Source: Planctomycetaceae bacterium
GTDB taxonomy: Bacteria; Planctomycetota; Planctomycetia; Pirellulales; Thermoguttaceae
DNA: 11,490 nt
Assembly: GCA_009783865.1 (NCBI GenBank)
Contig: WRCR01000083.1
Location: 1 to 11,490, forward strand
Reading direction: 5' to 3'
A program made the position numbers and the translations under genes. The notes beneath the pieces are model-generated. The model was not told the DNA's origin and did not search any database. It saw only the letters and a program-made list of their open reading frames with translations. Within the stretch, counting starts at the first letter, position 1, and every line of letters begins with the position of its first letter. Below are positions 1-6,351 of the stretch, one piece after another.

Positions 1-1112
1 GACGTTTTACGGCAACTTACCGTATCAGCGGCGATGAGAAAACCGCCCGCGGCAAGGCAGCCGATATTTGTGCGGAACAGACCGTTGAGTTTCCAGTCGC
101 TCTTCTGCCGGACGGAATCATTCCGCAGCAGATTGTCGGGCAAATCGAATCCTTTGAACGTGAAGCGGATACAGATAATTCTTACATTGCTGTTATCAGT
201 TTTGCCGAAGAGTTAGCCGCCGGTGAACACACGCAGTTTCTCAACGTGCTGTTCGGCAATATCAGTATGAAGGCAGGCATTCAACTGATTGCCGTCCAGC
301 CGAGCGAAGGATTGTTTCAATTCCTGAAAGGTCCCCGTTTCGGCATCGAAGGAATCCGCCGCATTGTCGGCGTGCCGCATCGTCCGCTGCTTTTTACTGC
401 TTTGAAACCGATGGGATTGTCGGCGAAAAACCTTGCTGCACTTGCCGGTACTTTTGCGGACGGCGGAATCGACATTATCAAAGACGACCACGGCATCTCG
501 AATCAGCCGTTTTCTCCTTTCGCAGAGCGGGTGAAGTACTGCACGGAAGCAGTTCGGCAATCAAACGCAAAGTCAAACCGCAGCGCAATTTACGTTCCGA
601 ATGTTTCTGCGCCGCATGAACAGGTTTTTGGAAGAGGGCAGTTAGCAAAAGAACTCGGTGCAGGTGCCTTGATGATTTCACCAGGATTGACAGGAATTGA
701 TGTCATAGGACTGCTTGCGGACAAGACCGGTTTGCCGGTTTTTGCGCATCCTGCGTTTCTTGGCGGAATGGCAATAACTGCCGGTCAGGGTTGTTCTTGT
801 GCAGTGTTGTATGGAACTTTGCTGCGGCTTGCGGGTGCGGACGCAACGATATTTCCGAACTTCGGCGGTCGTTTTCCGCTCACGCAGCAGGATTGCAGCG
901 GCATTGTGGCGGCAAGCAGAGAACCGCTGGGGGATTTGAAGCCGATGTTTCCGAGTCCGGCAGGCGGAATGGAATTGAAGAATTTACCCGCTATGTTGAA
1001 TAACTACGGCAATGATGTTCTCGTGTTAATCGGCAGCGGCTTATTCAGTGCCGGCGGAAATCTGCTCGATAACTGCAAAAAGTTTGTCGAGGCGGTGCAA
1101 AACCAAAAATGA
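1..1112 (+). CDS. RuBisCO-like protein (form IV RLP), 5' end outside window
   Basis: The frame is open from the first bases of the window, so the start lies upstream; 369 residues are visible and probably only a short N-terminal piece is missing. The N-terminal domain (FTATYRI, AEQTVEF, LNVLFGNIS) and the TIM-barrel domain are those of the RuBisCO large-subunit superfamily. The first catalytic lysine is kept (KPMG, codon 405-407), but the second lysine of KPK is Met. The lysine that is carbamylated in true RuBisCO (480-482) and the following Asp residues are kept as KDDHG, with the metal-ligand Glu replaced by His. The loop with the HR pair reads HPAFLG, and SPAGGMEL stands for the phosphate-binding SGG. 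It is therefore a RuBisCO-like protein, not a CO2-fixing enzyme. The pattern suggests the non-photosynthetic RLP group that includes sugar-acid (oxo-isoapionate-type) decarboxylases, but that assignment is from memory. The RhuM-like gene follows after 30 bases. Pieces of a related RLP gene recur downstream. Confidence 0.93.
   Translation, partial: RFTATYRISGDEKTARGKAADICAEQTVEFPVALLPDGIIPQQIVGQIESFEREADTDNSYIAVISFAEELAAGEHTQFLNVLFGNISMKAGIQLIAVQPSEGLFQFLKGPRFGIEGIRRIVGVPHRPLLFTALKPMGLSAKNLAALAGTFADGGIDIIKDDHGISNQPFSPFAERVKYCTEAVRQSNAKSNRSAIYVPNVSAPHEQVFGRGQLAKELGAGALMISPGLTGIDVIGLLADKTGLPVFAHPAFLGGMAITAGQGCSCAVLYGTLLRLAGADATIFPNFGGRFPLTQQDCSGIVAASREPLGDLKPMFPSPAGGMELKNLPAMLNNYGNDVLVLIGSGLFSAGGNLLDNCKKFVEAVQNQK
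1043..1094 (+). repeat. RLP 3'-end repeat, parent-type copy (copy A)
   Basis: These 52 bases code for the RLP C-terminus (SAGGNLLDNCKKFVEA). They recur at 3071-3122 (46 of 52 identical by hand alignment) and, shortened, at 4958-4996 (36 of 40 aligned columns identical, with one 1-base gap). All three are in the same orientation, and each lies just before the next plus-strand gene. Confidence 0.85.
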
Positions 1113-1142
1113 AAACTTGGAATGTAAGTTAGGAAAAAAACA

Positions 1143-1691
1143 ATGACAAACGATGACAAGAACCGGCAGTTTTTGCTTTACACTGCCCCGGACGGCGATG
1201 TGCGGGTGGAGGTTATCTTTCAGGACGAAACCGTCTGGCTGACACAAAAATCGCTAGCCGAACTGTTCGGGGTGGACCGCTCCGTTGTCTCAAAACACCT
1301 CAAAAACATTTTCGACTCTGGTGAACTGGCGGAAAATTCAGTATGTGCAAAAATTGCACATACTGCCGCTGACGGGAAAACCTACTCGACGCAGTATTAC
1401 AACCTCGATGCGACTATTGCCGTCGGCTATCGGGTGAACAGTTATCAGGCGACGCAGTTCCGTATCTGGGCGATGTCGGAATGGGTAGTTTTTTTGCACC
1501 GATTCTTGGAACTGTCCGATTACCCGATTTTGTTCGACAGCGGCAAGGTCACGGCTTTGGAAGCCAAACTCAAAGCAGAGGCGGAGTACGATGTATTCCG
1601 CAAGCGTCAGGACAAGGAGTACATTTCCGATTTCGACCGGGAAATCAAGCGGTTGCTCGGAACAGAACCGCCGTCAGAGCCGCAATCGTGA
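1143..1691 (+). CDS. RhuM family protein, internally deleted
   Basis: The first 110 residues are the conserved N-terminal half of the RhuM ('virulence protein RhuM') family. They include DETVWLTQKSLAELFGVDRS, which looks like a helix-turn-helix (about residues 30-52), then NSVCAKIAHTAADGKTY, YYNLDATIAVGYRVNS and ATQFRIWA. Full family members run to about 330 residues. Here FRIWA (residue 110) is followed directly by MSEWVVFLHRFLELSDYPIL, which belongs near the family's C-terminus. About 140-150 residues of the middle are thus missing without loss of frame. The start is supported by AGGA about 8 bases upstream. RhuM-like genes are often found in genomic islands and are probably DNA-binding, but their function is unsettled. 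This copy may be a decaying or minimal version. A 12-bp inverted repeat lies inside it. Confidence 0.85.
   Translation: MTNDDKNRQFLLYTAPDGDVRVEVIFQDETVWLTQKSLAELFGVDRSVVSKHLKNIFDSGELAENSVCAKIAHTAADGKTYSTQYYNLDATIAVGYRVNSYQATQFRIWAMSEWVVFLHRFLELSDYPILFDSGKVTALEAKLKAEAEYDVFRKRQDKEYISDFDREIKRLLGTEPPSEPQS
1339..1365. repeat. Perfect 12-bp inverted repeat inside the RhuM-like gene
   Basis: CAGTATGTGCAA (1339-1350) and TTGCACATACTG (1354-1365) are exact reverse complements separated by AAA. The repeat covers the codons for SVCAKIAHT, a conserved stretch of the family. It could form a strong hairpin in DNA or RNA, or serve as a dimer-binding operator. It could also simply follow from the coding constraint. 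Confidence 0.9.
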
Positions 1692-1759
1692 ATTGCGAAA
1701 TATACAAGTCGGAAGCGAAACGAAGTGCAGTGACCGGATTATTCACTTTTCGGAAACCG

Positions 1760-2827
1760 CTAACGTGTATTGCGTTCAATCCTATACCCTTCGGGAATAG
1801 CATTGTCTGGATTCCATACGTCTTCTCTGGAACGTTCTACCTTTGTCTTTTCACTCCAGCCCATATTTTCTCGCAATAGGTTGCGGATTACCTTAATGTC
1901 TTCCGGCGGATTATCAATCAACTCTTGAAACCGTATCCATTGTTCATCGGTCAAAACATCGAACAACAGCGTCCTGTATTTCGTGGAAAACGCTTGTCCC
2001 TGGGCTTTCATTTCTTCGCGAATCTTTTTGTACTCCGGGTCATATGCCAATTTTTTAGCAATACCGGGTGCTTTTTCATGGAAAGCCATGCCGCTCATGA
2101 GGTTGCCTCCCTGCCGCTCAAATTCAGCGAGTATCTTATTCATTAATGCAATTTGACCGTTGAGAACGCTTTCGAGAACCTTTTCAAATTCTGGCTCATG
2201 TCTCTTTTTGATAGCCGTCATCTTCTGTTTTTGGTCACCAGTCAAACCGAGAGCATCAAACACGTTCGGCGAAATGACCGGCATTGCCGATATGCCTGCC
2301 AATACCGCCTCGTCCAATTTTTTCTTCTGACTCTCCGTTAATACTGCCAGCACAATTTCGTTTCTGAAATCGGTACGCGAATTACTCATCAACCGTGAGA
2401 GTCGTTCAGAAATATCCAGAAACTTCTTTTGTGTCTTCTCATCAGCGTCTTGCATGTTCTCAAAATACGGATCGTGCGGTCTTCGTATTGCATCCATTTC
2501 TTCACGGATTTTTTGCGCACCGGGATACTTCTGTTGATACTCGCCTATGTCTGTATTGTTGAGACGATCCAATATCTGTTGGTACTGCTCGTCGGAAATC
2601 CCCAAAGCGGTACGTCCTTCTGGAGTGCTCACAACAGCATCCCAAAAGCGTACACCGCGACCGTCCCAGAATGTGCGCATCGACGTTTTCCCGCCAATTT
2701 TCCTGCTTTGCTGCCCCATAGGAGTTTTTAATTGCATTGCAGACCCTATCCAGTCAGGAGTCGCTAATCCATTCACTGCACAAAGCAACAGGCACAATAC
2801 AGCAGCGAGGAGCAATTTCGTTTTCAT
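1760..2827 (-). CDS. Secreted LTxxQ-repeat helical protein
   Basis: A 355-residue protein with a classical Sec signal peptide: a basic start (MKTK), a hydrophobic core to about residue 19 and likely cleavage after GLA (residue 22). The mature part is charged and mostly helical. It has a degenerate Spy/CpxP-type motif repeated several times: ALGISDEQYQQI (74-85), LTESQKKKLDE (163-173), LGLTGDQKQKM (193-203) and LTDEQWIRFQEL (292-303). Such proteins are periplasmic and bind misfolded proteins or metals in the Spy/CpxP family; the role of the long planctomycete-like versions is unknown. The start is supported by GAGGG about 6 bases upstream and by a promoter at 2869-2896. It converges with the RhuM-like gene, leaving 68 bases between the stops. 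It is single and monocistronic here. The specific function is not recognised. Confidence 0.8.
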   Translation of the reverse strand: MKTKLLLAAVLCLLLCAVNGLATPDWIGSAMQLKTPMGQQSRKIGGKTSMRTFWDGRGVRFWDAVVSTPEGRTALGISDEQYQQILDRLNNTDIGEYQQKYPGAQKIREEMDAIRRPHDPYFENMQDADEKTQKKFLDISERLSRLMSNSRTDFRNEIVLAVLTESQKKKLDEAVLAGISAMPVISPNVFDALGLTGDQKQKMTAIKKRHEPEFEKVLESVLNGQIALMNKILAEFERQGGNLMSGMAFHEKAPGIAKKLAYDPEYKKIREEMKAQGQAFSTKYRTLLFDVLTDEQWIRFQELIDNPPEDIKVIRNLLRENMGWSEKTKVERSREDVWNPDNAIPEGYRIERNTR

Positions 2828-2868
2828 AAATCCCTCGTTAGAAAAAAGTTACAGTTCATTGAGAGGCG

Positions 2869-2896
2869 ATTGTATCCGATTTTGGCGGTTCTGCAA
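2869..2896 (-). promoter_or_regulatory. Predicted sigma70-type promoter for the LTxxQ protein gene
   Basis: On the minus strand, TTGCAG (2896-2891) and TACAAT (2874-2869) are separated by 16 bases. The predicted transcript would start near 2862 and have a leader of about 35 bases ending in the GAGGG ribosome site. This is pattern matching only. Confidence 0.45.
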
Positions 2897-2933
2897 GTAC
2901 AAAGAGTCAACCTTATTTTCACTCTCTAACATT

Positions 2934-2968
2934 CGCGGCTCGTTATCCGGTCGCTTCGCTACGCCGCG
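2934..2968. repeat. Short inverted repeat in the intergenic stretch
   Basis: CGCGGC (2934-2939) pairs with GCCGCG (2963-2968) around a 23-base loop. It lies in the 2828-3166 gap. That gap otherwise holds the minus-strand promoter (2869-2896), about 100 bases in which I recognise nothing, and the composite pseudogene remnant at 2997-3140. The stem is short and may be chance. Confidence 0.3.
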
Positions 2969-2999
2969 TTCCCGGCTTTCAGTTGCTTCCCGTTATATT

Positions 3000-3035
3000 G
3001 CCTTATGCGGTCATACCGTCAAACACGCTCCGCAC
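3000..3035 (-). pseudogene. Antisense remnant of a 4Fe-4S ferredoxin-domain 3' end
   Basis: These 36 bases match 8182-8217, the 3' end of the NuoE-NuoF fusion gene, at 33 of 36 positions in the same orientation on the plus strand. Read on the minus strand they encode CGACLTV, a stop codon, then PHKA. The real gene reads CGTCLTVCPHKA, so the last cluster cysteine has become a stop. It is a fragment with no gene around it. The source may be the gene at 8166 or a paralogue elsewhere. It is fused on its right to RLP-derived sequence at a shared CCGCA. Confidence 0.75.
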
Positions 3036-3140
3036 GTGCAAATTTTTGAAAGAGAACTATTAGCAAAAGAACTCAGTGTCGGCGGAAATCTGCTCTATAA
3101 TTGCAAAAAGTTTATCGAAGCGTACAATTCGTATAAATAA
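3027..3140 (+). pseudogene. Remnant of an RLP gene: two distant pieces joined (copy B)
   Basis: Bases 3027-3078 match RLP bases 609-660 (40 of 52 identical) and bases 3071-3122 match RLP bases 1043-1094 (46 of 52). The two pieces meet at a short shared motif (CTCGGTG or TTCAGTG in the parent, CTCAGTG here), as expected of a deletion between short direct repeats. The translated frame runs through the join (APHVQIF, LAKEL, then SVGGNLLYNCKKFIEA) to a TAA at 3138-3140. Differences include silent and conservative changes, so the source was probably a diverged RLP paralogue, not a recent copy of the gene at 1-1112. There is no start codon or full domain, so no function is expected. The PQQ-propeller gene starts 26 bases after the stop. 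Confidence 0.85.
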
Positions 3141-3166
3141 GAACTGCACTGTACAAGCAACAAACG

Positions 3167-4276
3167 ATGAACCCAAGTATTATCCTTGTCATTTTATGGA
3201 CGGCAGCAATCGGCGATTCACCCGAAGCGGGATACTCCTCCGCAGTACCGATAAACGACCGGATTTACATCACGGCAAACCACGACGGCGGTTCGACTGT
3301 GTTCTGTCTCAATGCCGCAAACGGTCAACCGCTCTGGACTTATCGAAACGGTCCAGCATGGCCGGAAATGTTCGCCGGAACCCGCAGTACACCGCTCATT
3401 GACAACAAATTCCTCTACGACGAATCGCCGCACGGAAAAATCGTCTGTCTCGACACCGCAACCGGCAAACGAATTTGGAGCCGTAATCTATTGAACGATT
3501 ATGGAACGCCGAACACCTTGTACGGACGCTCCGGTTCACTCCGAATTGAGGGTGACCGATTGTTCACACAACTTGGCGGCGAAAGAGCATCAATGCTCTG
3601 CCTTGACAAGAAAACCGGCAAGACACTTTGGCTCGGCGAAAGTACCGGAAATGCCGCCGGATACGGTTCGCCGGTTCTGTTCGACTTTGAAGACATTCCG
3701 ATAATCGCTGCTATGGATGCCAAAGGACTTTTTGCCGTGAATCGCAAGACCGGAAAATTATTGTTTCATTTTCGGCATCCTGCGCGCCTTGACGAAAATA
3801 TCACAACGCCGATTTATCGGGACGGAAAAATTTTCATTACTAACGGTGCCGGAAGCGATTCCAAACTGCTGAAACTGTCCGCTCAGAATGAGATGGTAAA
3901 TGCCGAGGAAGTGTGGACAAACCGGCTGATGTCGAATGCACATCAAGGCGTTGTCCTGCGTAATGGTTTGTTGTACGGTGCAACGAACAAACGCGGCGGC
4001 GGGTTTGCGTGCATTCGCTGGGACGATGGTGCCGACGTGTTTCTCGACCGGAATATAGTGCGGGGTTCCTTCGATGTTGCCGATGACATTTTTTTCGTTC
4101 TGACGGAGTTCGGCGAAATCGTCGTTGCCAAACCGGCGGAGCGGAACTTTGACGTGTTGACTCGATTGCAACTACCAAAAGGCAGCACCGGACAGGTTTA
4201 TACACATCCGGTAGTGAGCGGCAACCGATTGTACGTCCGTGTTGGACAAGTGCTGTATTGTATCGAGCGGCGGTAA
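3167..4276 (+). CDS. PQQ/BamB-type beta-propeller protein, likely 5'-truncated
   Basis: A 369-residue protein with repeated propeller blades of the PQQ/quinoprotein (BamB-like) type. Blade motifs are FCLNAANGQPLW (46-57), VCLDTATGKRIW (93-104), LCLDKKTGKTLW (144-155) and LFAVNRKTGKLLF (188-200), with weaker later blades to residue 369. No catalytic quinoprotein residues can be pointed out. In related secreted planctomycete proteins a signal peptide and an RGPN-type segment precede the 'LW...IG...GYSS' strand. Here that strand (ILWTAAIGDSPEAGYSSAVP) begins within the first 30 residues. The putative leader (MNPSIILVIL) has no basic residue and no good ribosome site. I infer loss of the original 5' end at the junction with the RLP remnant. 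The product may be cytoplasmic or not made. The propeller identification is firm; the truncation is less so. Confidence 0.85.
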   Translation: MNPSIILVILWTAAIGDSPEAGYSSAVPINDRIYITANHDGGSTVFCLNAANGQPLWTYRNGPAWPEMFAGTRSTPLIDNKFLYDESPHGKIVCLDTATGKRIWSRNLLNDYGTPNTLYGRSGSLRIEGDRLFTQLGGERASMLCLDKKTGKTLWLGESTGNAAGYGSPVLFDFEDIPIIAAMDAKGLFAVNRKTGKLLFHFRHPARLDENITTPIYRDGKIFITNGAGSDSKLLKLSAQNEMVNAEEVWTNRLMSNAHQGVVLRNGLLYGATNKRGGGFACIRWDDGADVFLDRNIVRGSFDVADDIFFVLTEFGEIVVAKPAERNFDVLTRLQLPKGSTGQVYTHPVVSGNRLYVRVGQVLYCIERR

Positions 4277-4292
4277 TAATAAAAAAACGGTA

Positions 4293-4320
4293 TTGTTTTC
4301 CCTGCCTCAAAATGTAGAAT
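4293..4320 (+). promoter_or_regulatory. Possible promoter before the small CxxC gene
   Basis: TTGTTT (4293-4298) and TAGAAT (4315-4320) are separated by 16 bases, about 60 bases before the ATG at 4384. No terminator hairpin is visible between the propeller gene and this point. Weak evidence. Confidence 0.3.
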
Positions 4321-4383
4321 AAACATAAACAAAGAGCCGCTAACGTTCTCAAAACAATCGAAGAAACTAACCCCATTTGTTTT

Positions 4384-4623
4384 ATGACTACCCCATCTCC
4401 TCTTACTTTCCGCGTTAGTTGCCGGGCGTGTTTCGGCACAGAGATTTGGCTTCTCGGACGCATAGTCCGCGCACTAACCGAAGCCGGTCTTTTGTCCTCG
4501 GCACCGGCGGCAGATGATACGGACGTAGAACGAATAGCAGAATTGTTTATCACTAACATCGAACAAATTACTTGTAGTGCCTGTGAAAAAACCAAGGTAC
4601 TGTTTGTCCAGCGCATCAAGTAA
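4384..4623 (+). CDS. Small protein with two CxxC pairs, probable zinc-binding
   Basis: A 79-residue protein with one Cys pair near the N-terminus (CRAC, residues 13-16) and one near the C-terminus (CSAC). Between them is an amphipathic helical stretch (LGRIVRALTEAGLL) and an acidic linker. Two CxxC pairs held apart by a helical insert suggest a zinc-ribbon-like fold, perhaps nucleic-acid or protein binding. I do not recognise a named family. The start has no clear Shine-Dalgarno sequence, but the composition is protein-like and no longer overlapping gene competes for this strand. It is followed by a small membrane-protein gene after about 40-80 bases, depending on the start used there. Confidence 0.55.
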   Translation: MTTPSPLTFRVSCRACFGTEIWLLGRIVRALTEAGLLSSAPAADDTDVERIAELFITNIEQITCSACEKTKVLFVQRIK

Positions 4624-4661
4624 TTCATTCCAAAAAACCGACGACAGAAAAACCGTCAATA

Positions 4662-4946
4662 ATGACATCTATGAGAGCACCGTTATTTTTGTATCCATTG
4701 ATGGAACACGAACTGTATTGGCTGTACGTGTTGATTCTCTTTGTAGTGTCTTTCTTTGTCGGAACCACTGTTACTAATTTTCTATACCGGGATGTTTCAT
4801 GGAACAGTATGATTAAAAGTGATTACTGGCACTATGATGGTATGCGGAGTACTGGTCTAGAGAAATACTTGTACGTTGTCTTCGTTATTTCTTTCATCGT
4901 TCTCGCTGTATTAAATTGTTGCGTGACAGCCCTGCTGAATAAATGA
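4662..4946 (+). CDS. Small two-helix membrane protein
   Basis: A 94-residue protein with two hydrophobic segments, about residues 19-39 (LYWLYVLILFVVSFFVGTTV) and 69-91 (YLYVVFVISFIVLAVLNCCV). They are joined by a polar loop rich in aromatic and charged residues. In-frame ATGs at 4671 and 4701 are alternatives; the last gives an 81-residue form beginning MEHELYW. None has a clear ribosome site. No family is recognised. Small two-helix proteins of this kind can be toxins, phage-type membrane proteins or respiratory accessory subunits, and nothing here selects one. The stop is followed 11 bases later by the third RLP 3'-end repeat. Confidence 0.5.
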   Translation: MTSMRAPLFLYPLMEHELYWLYVLILFVVSFFVGTTVTNFLYRDVSWNSMIKSDYWHYDGMRSTGLEKYLYVVFVISFIVLAVLNCCVTALLNK

Positions 4947-4957
4947 AATCCGGACTA

Positions 4958-4996
4958 CGGAAATCTGTCGATAATTGCAAAAAGTTTGTTGAGACG
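4958..4996 (+). pseudogene. RLP 3'-end repeat, short degraded copy (copy C)
   Basis: These bases align with RLP bases 1055-1094 with three substitutions and one missing C. It shares the AATTGC variant with copy B. The sequence just before it (CCGGACTACGG) could be a shortened remainder of the ferredoxin-end piece (CGGACATACCG) joined to the RLP end, but that part is only suggestive. It has no reading frame of its own. The M14 gene, from its longer possible start, begins 6 bases later. Confidence 0.7.
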
Positions 4997-5046
4997 ATAT
5001 AATGGTCATCGGATGGCTTCTTTCACATTTTTTCATACAGCATAAA

Positions 5047-6348
5047 ATGTCAATTCCCAAAGTATCCCTGTTGACAAGTATTCTTTTACTTGTCGTTGTA
5101 ATGACCGCGGCAGCCGCCGAGTTCAAAATTGATGCCGACTTTCCCGGCGGCAACATCGTTGTTAAAGAAATCGACGGTGATAATGTCCGCCTAGACGTGG
5201 ACTTGCGCGATACAAGCGAAAAAGAATTCGGCGGAAAATGGTTCTACTGGTCGTTCCGCATTCGCGGTGCCGAAGGTCGGACGCTAAACTTTGAATTTAC
5301 GCCCGTTCTCAACGGACCCATCGGTGCGCGGGGACCTGCAATCAGCAATGACGGCGGATATACTTGGCGTTGGCTCAGTGACAGCCCCGGATTTGCAAGG
5401 ACTAAATTTCAATACACATTCACTGCTGACGAAAAAGACGTTCTCTTCAGCACAGGAATGAACTATACCGAAAAGAATCTGAAACGCTTCCTCGAAAAAC
5501 ACAAGGGCAGCGCAAACCTGAAACTCGAAACGCTATGCAAATCGAAAAAGGGACGTGATGTTGAATTGCTTCGCATTCCCGGCAAAGGCAACGCCGCCGA
5601 CTTCAAAATTGCATTGACGGCGCGGCATCACTGCTGCGAAATGATGGCGAATTACGTCTTGGAAGGAATCATCGAAACGACACTTTCCGATACAGACGAC
5701 GGAAAATGGCTGCGTGAACACTGCGATTTCTTCATCGTTCCGTTTGTCGATAGAGACGGTGTTGAAGACGGTGACCAAGGCAAGAACCGCAAGCCGCATG
5801 ACCACAATCGGGACTATGTCCAGCGGATATATCCTGAAGTCAAAGCAATTACGGAACAGGTGCCGGCGTGGCAAAACGAAAAGCCGATTCTTTGGGTAGA
5901 TTTGCATTGTCCGATGCTGCGCAACGGCAGAAACGACGCACCGTTGGATAAGGTATCGGAAGAATCTCTGCAACTGTACGGAACTCTTCACGAAGCCGGT
6001 ACACCGCTGGAAGAGTGTTGGAAAATTCAGCAGCGGTTCAGTAAAATCTTGGAAGCGGAGCAGAAAGGTACTATACCGTACAAACAGGCGTTCATTCTTA
6101 ATTATCATTCGAGTCGTGCGCAGGCATCAGCCAGAATGGGCAGTCCAAATATATTGAGCAGTTGTCTATGGGCGGCGACATTGCCGAACATTATCTTTGC
6201 GGCAACTCTTGAAACGCCTTACGCTAATGCATCGAACGCTGTTGTCGATGCCGATTCGGGACGGGCGTTGGGACGCGATTTTGCTCATGCTATTCATCTT
6301 TGTTTGAAAGAAGAATTTGAACGCCGCCGCACAAGCAGCGGTAAATGA
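5047..6348 (+). CDS. Secreted M14-family zinc carboxypeptidase (cytosolic carboxypeptidase-like)
   Basis: From ATG 5047 the protein has 433 residues and a Sec signal peptide (MSIPKVSLLTSILLLVVVM, cleavage near AAA-AE). A longer start at 5002 would add 15 residues (MVIGWLLSHFFIQHK); it is less signal-like and lies against the RLP repeat. The mature part starts with a beta-sandwich domain (FYWSFRIRGAEG, YTWRWL) typical of the cytosolic-carboxypeptidase-like branch of M14. The peptidase domain follows with all expected sites: HxxE zinc ligands in ARHHCCE (H195, E198), the substrate-binding NR in HDHNRDY (254-255), the third zinc ligand in DLHCP (H287) and the catalytic Glu in ATLETP (E389). It should be an active metallopeptidase removing C-terminal residues or amide-linked groups outside the cytoplasm; the substrate is unknown. 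Neither start has a strong ribosome site. It appears complete, in contrast to its left-hand neighbours. Confidence 0.9.
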   Translation: MSIPKVSLLTSILLLVVVMTAAAAEFKIDADFPGGNIVVKEIDGDNVRLDVDLRDTSEKEFGGKWFYWSFRIRGAEGRTLNFEFTPVLNGPIGARGPAISNDGGYTWRWLSDSPGFARTKFQYTFTADEKDVLFSTGMNYTEKNLKRFLEKHKGSANLKLETLCKSKKGRDVELLRIPGKGNAADFKIALTARHHCCEMMANYVLEGIIETTLSDTDDGKWLREHCDFFIVPFVDRDGVEDGDQGKNRKPHDHNRDYVQRIYPEVKAITEQVPAWQNEKPILWVDLHCPMLRNGRNDAPLDKVSEESLQLYGTLHEAGTPLEECWKIQQRFSKILEAEQKGTIPYKQAFILNYHSSRAQASARMGSPNILSSCLWAATLPNIIFAATLETPYANASNAVVDADSGRALGRDFAHAIHLCLKEEFERRRTSSGK

Positions 6349-6351
6349 AAT

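Noticed and set aside
726..743. ACCGG-TTTG-CCGGT stem followed by T residues
   Set aside because: It lies inside the RLP coding region at conserved residues and has only a 5-bp stem. It is most likely a chance result of codon use, not a terminator.
2547..3140. Long plus-strand open frame ending in RLP-like sequence
   Set aside because: Its first part is antisense to the LTxxQ gene, and only the last 40 or so residues look protein-like. It is an accidental frame running into the RLP remnant, not a gene.
4334..4425. CGCTAACG and CGTTAG flanking about 80 bases, considered as an integron attC site
   Set aside because: The core consensus does not fit, the CGTTAG lies inside the CxxC gene, and no integrase or paired stem could be found.
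3840..4628. 262-residue minus-strand open frame
   Set aside because: It is mostly antisense to the propeller gene, has low-quality basic composition and no recognisable domain. It is a shadow frame.
1142..6348. Classical insertion sequence or transposon
   Set aside because: No transposase, terminal inverted repeats or target duplications were seen. The repeated elements are direct and derived from coding sequence.
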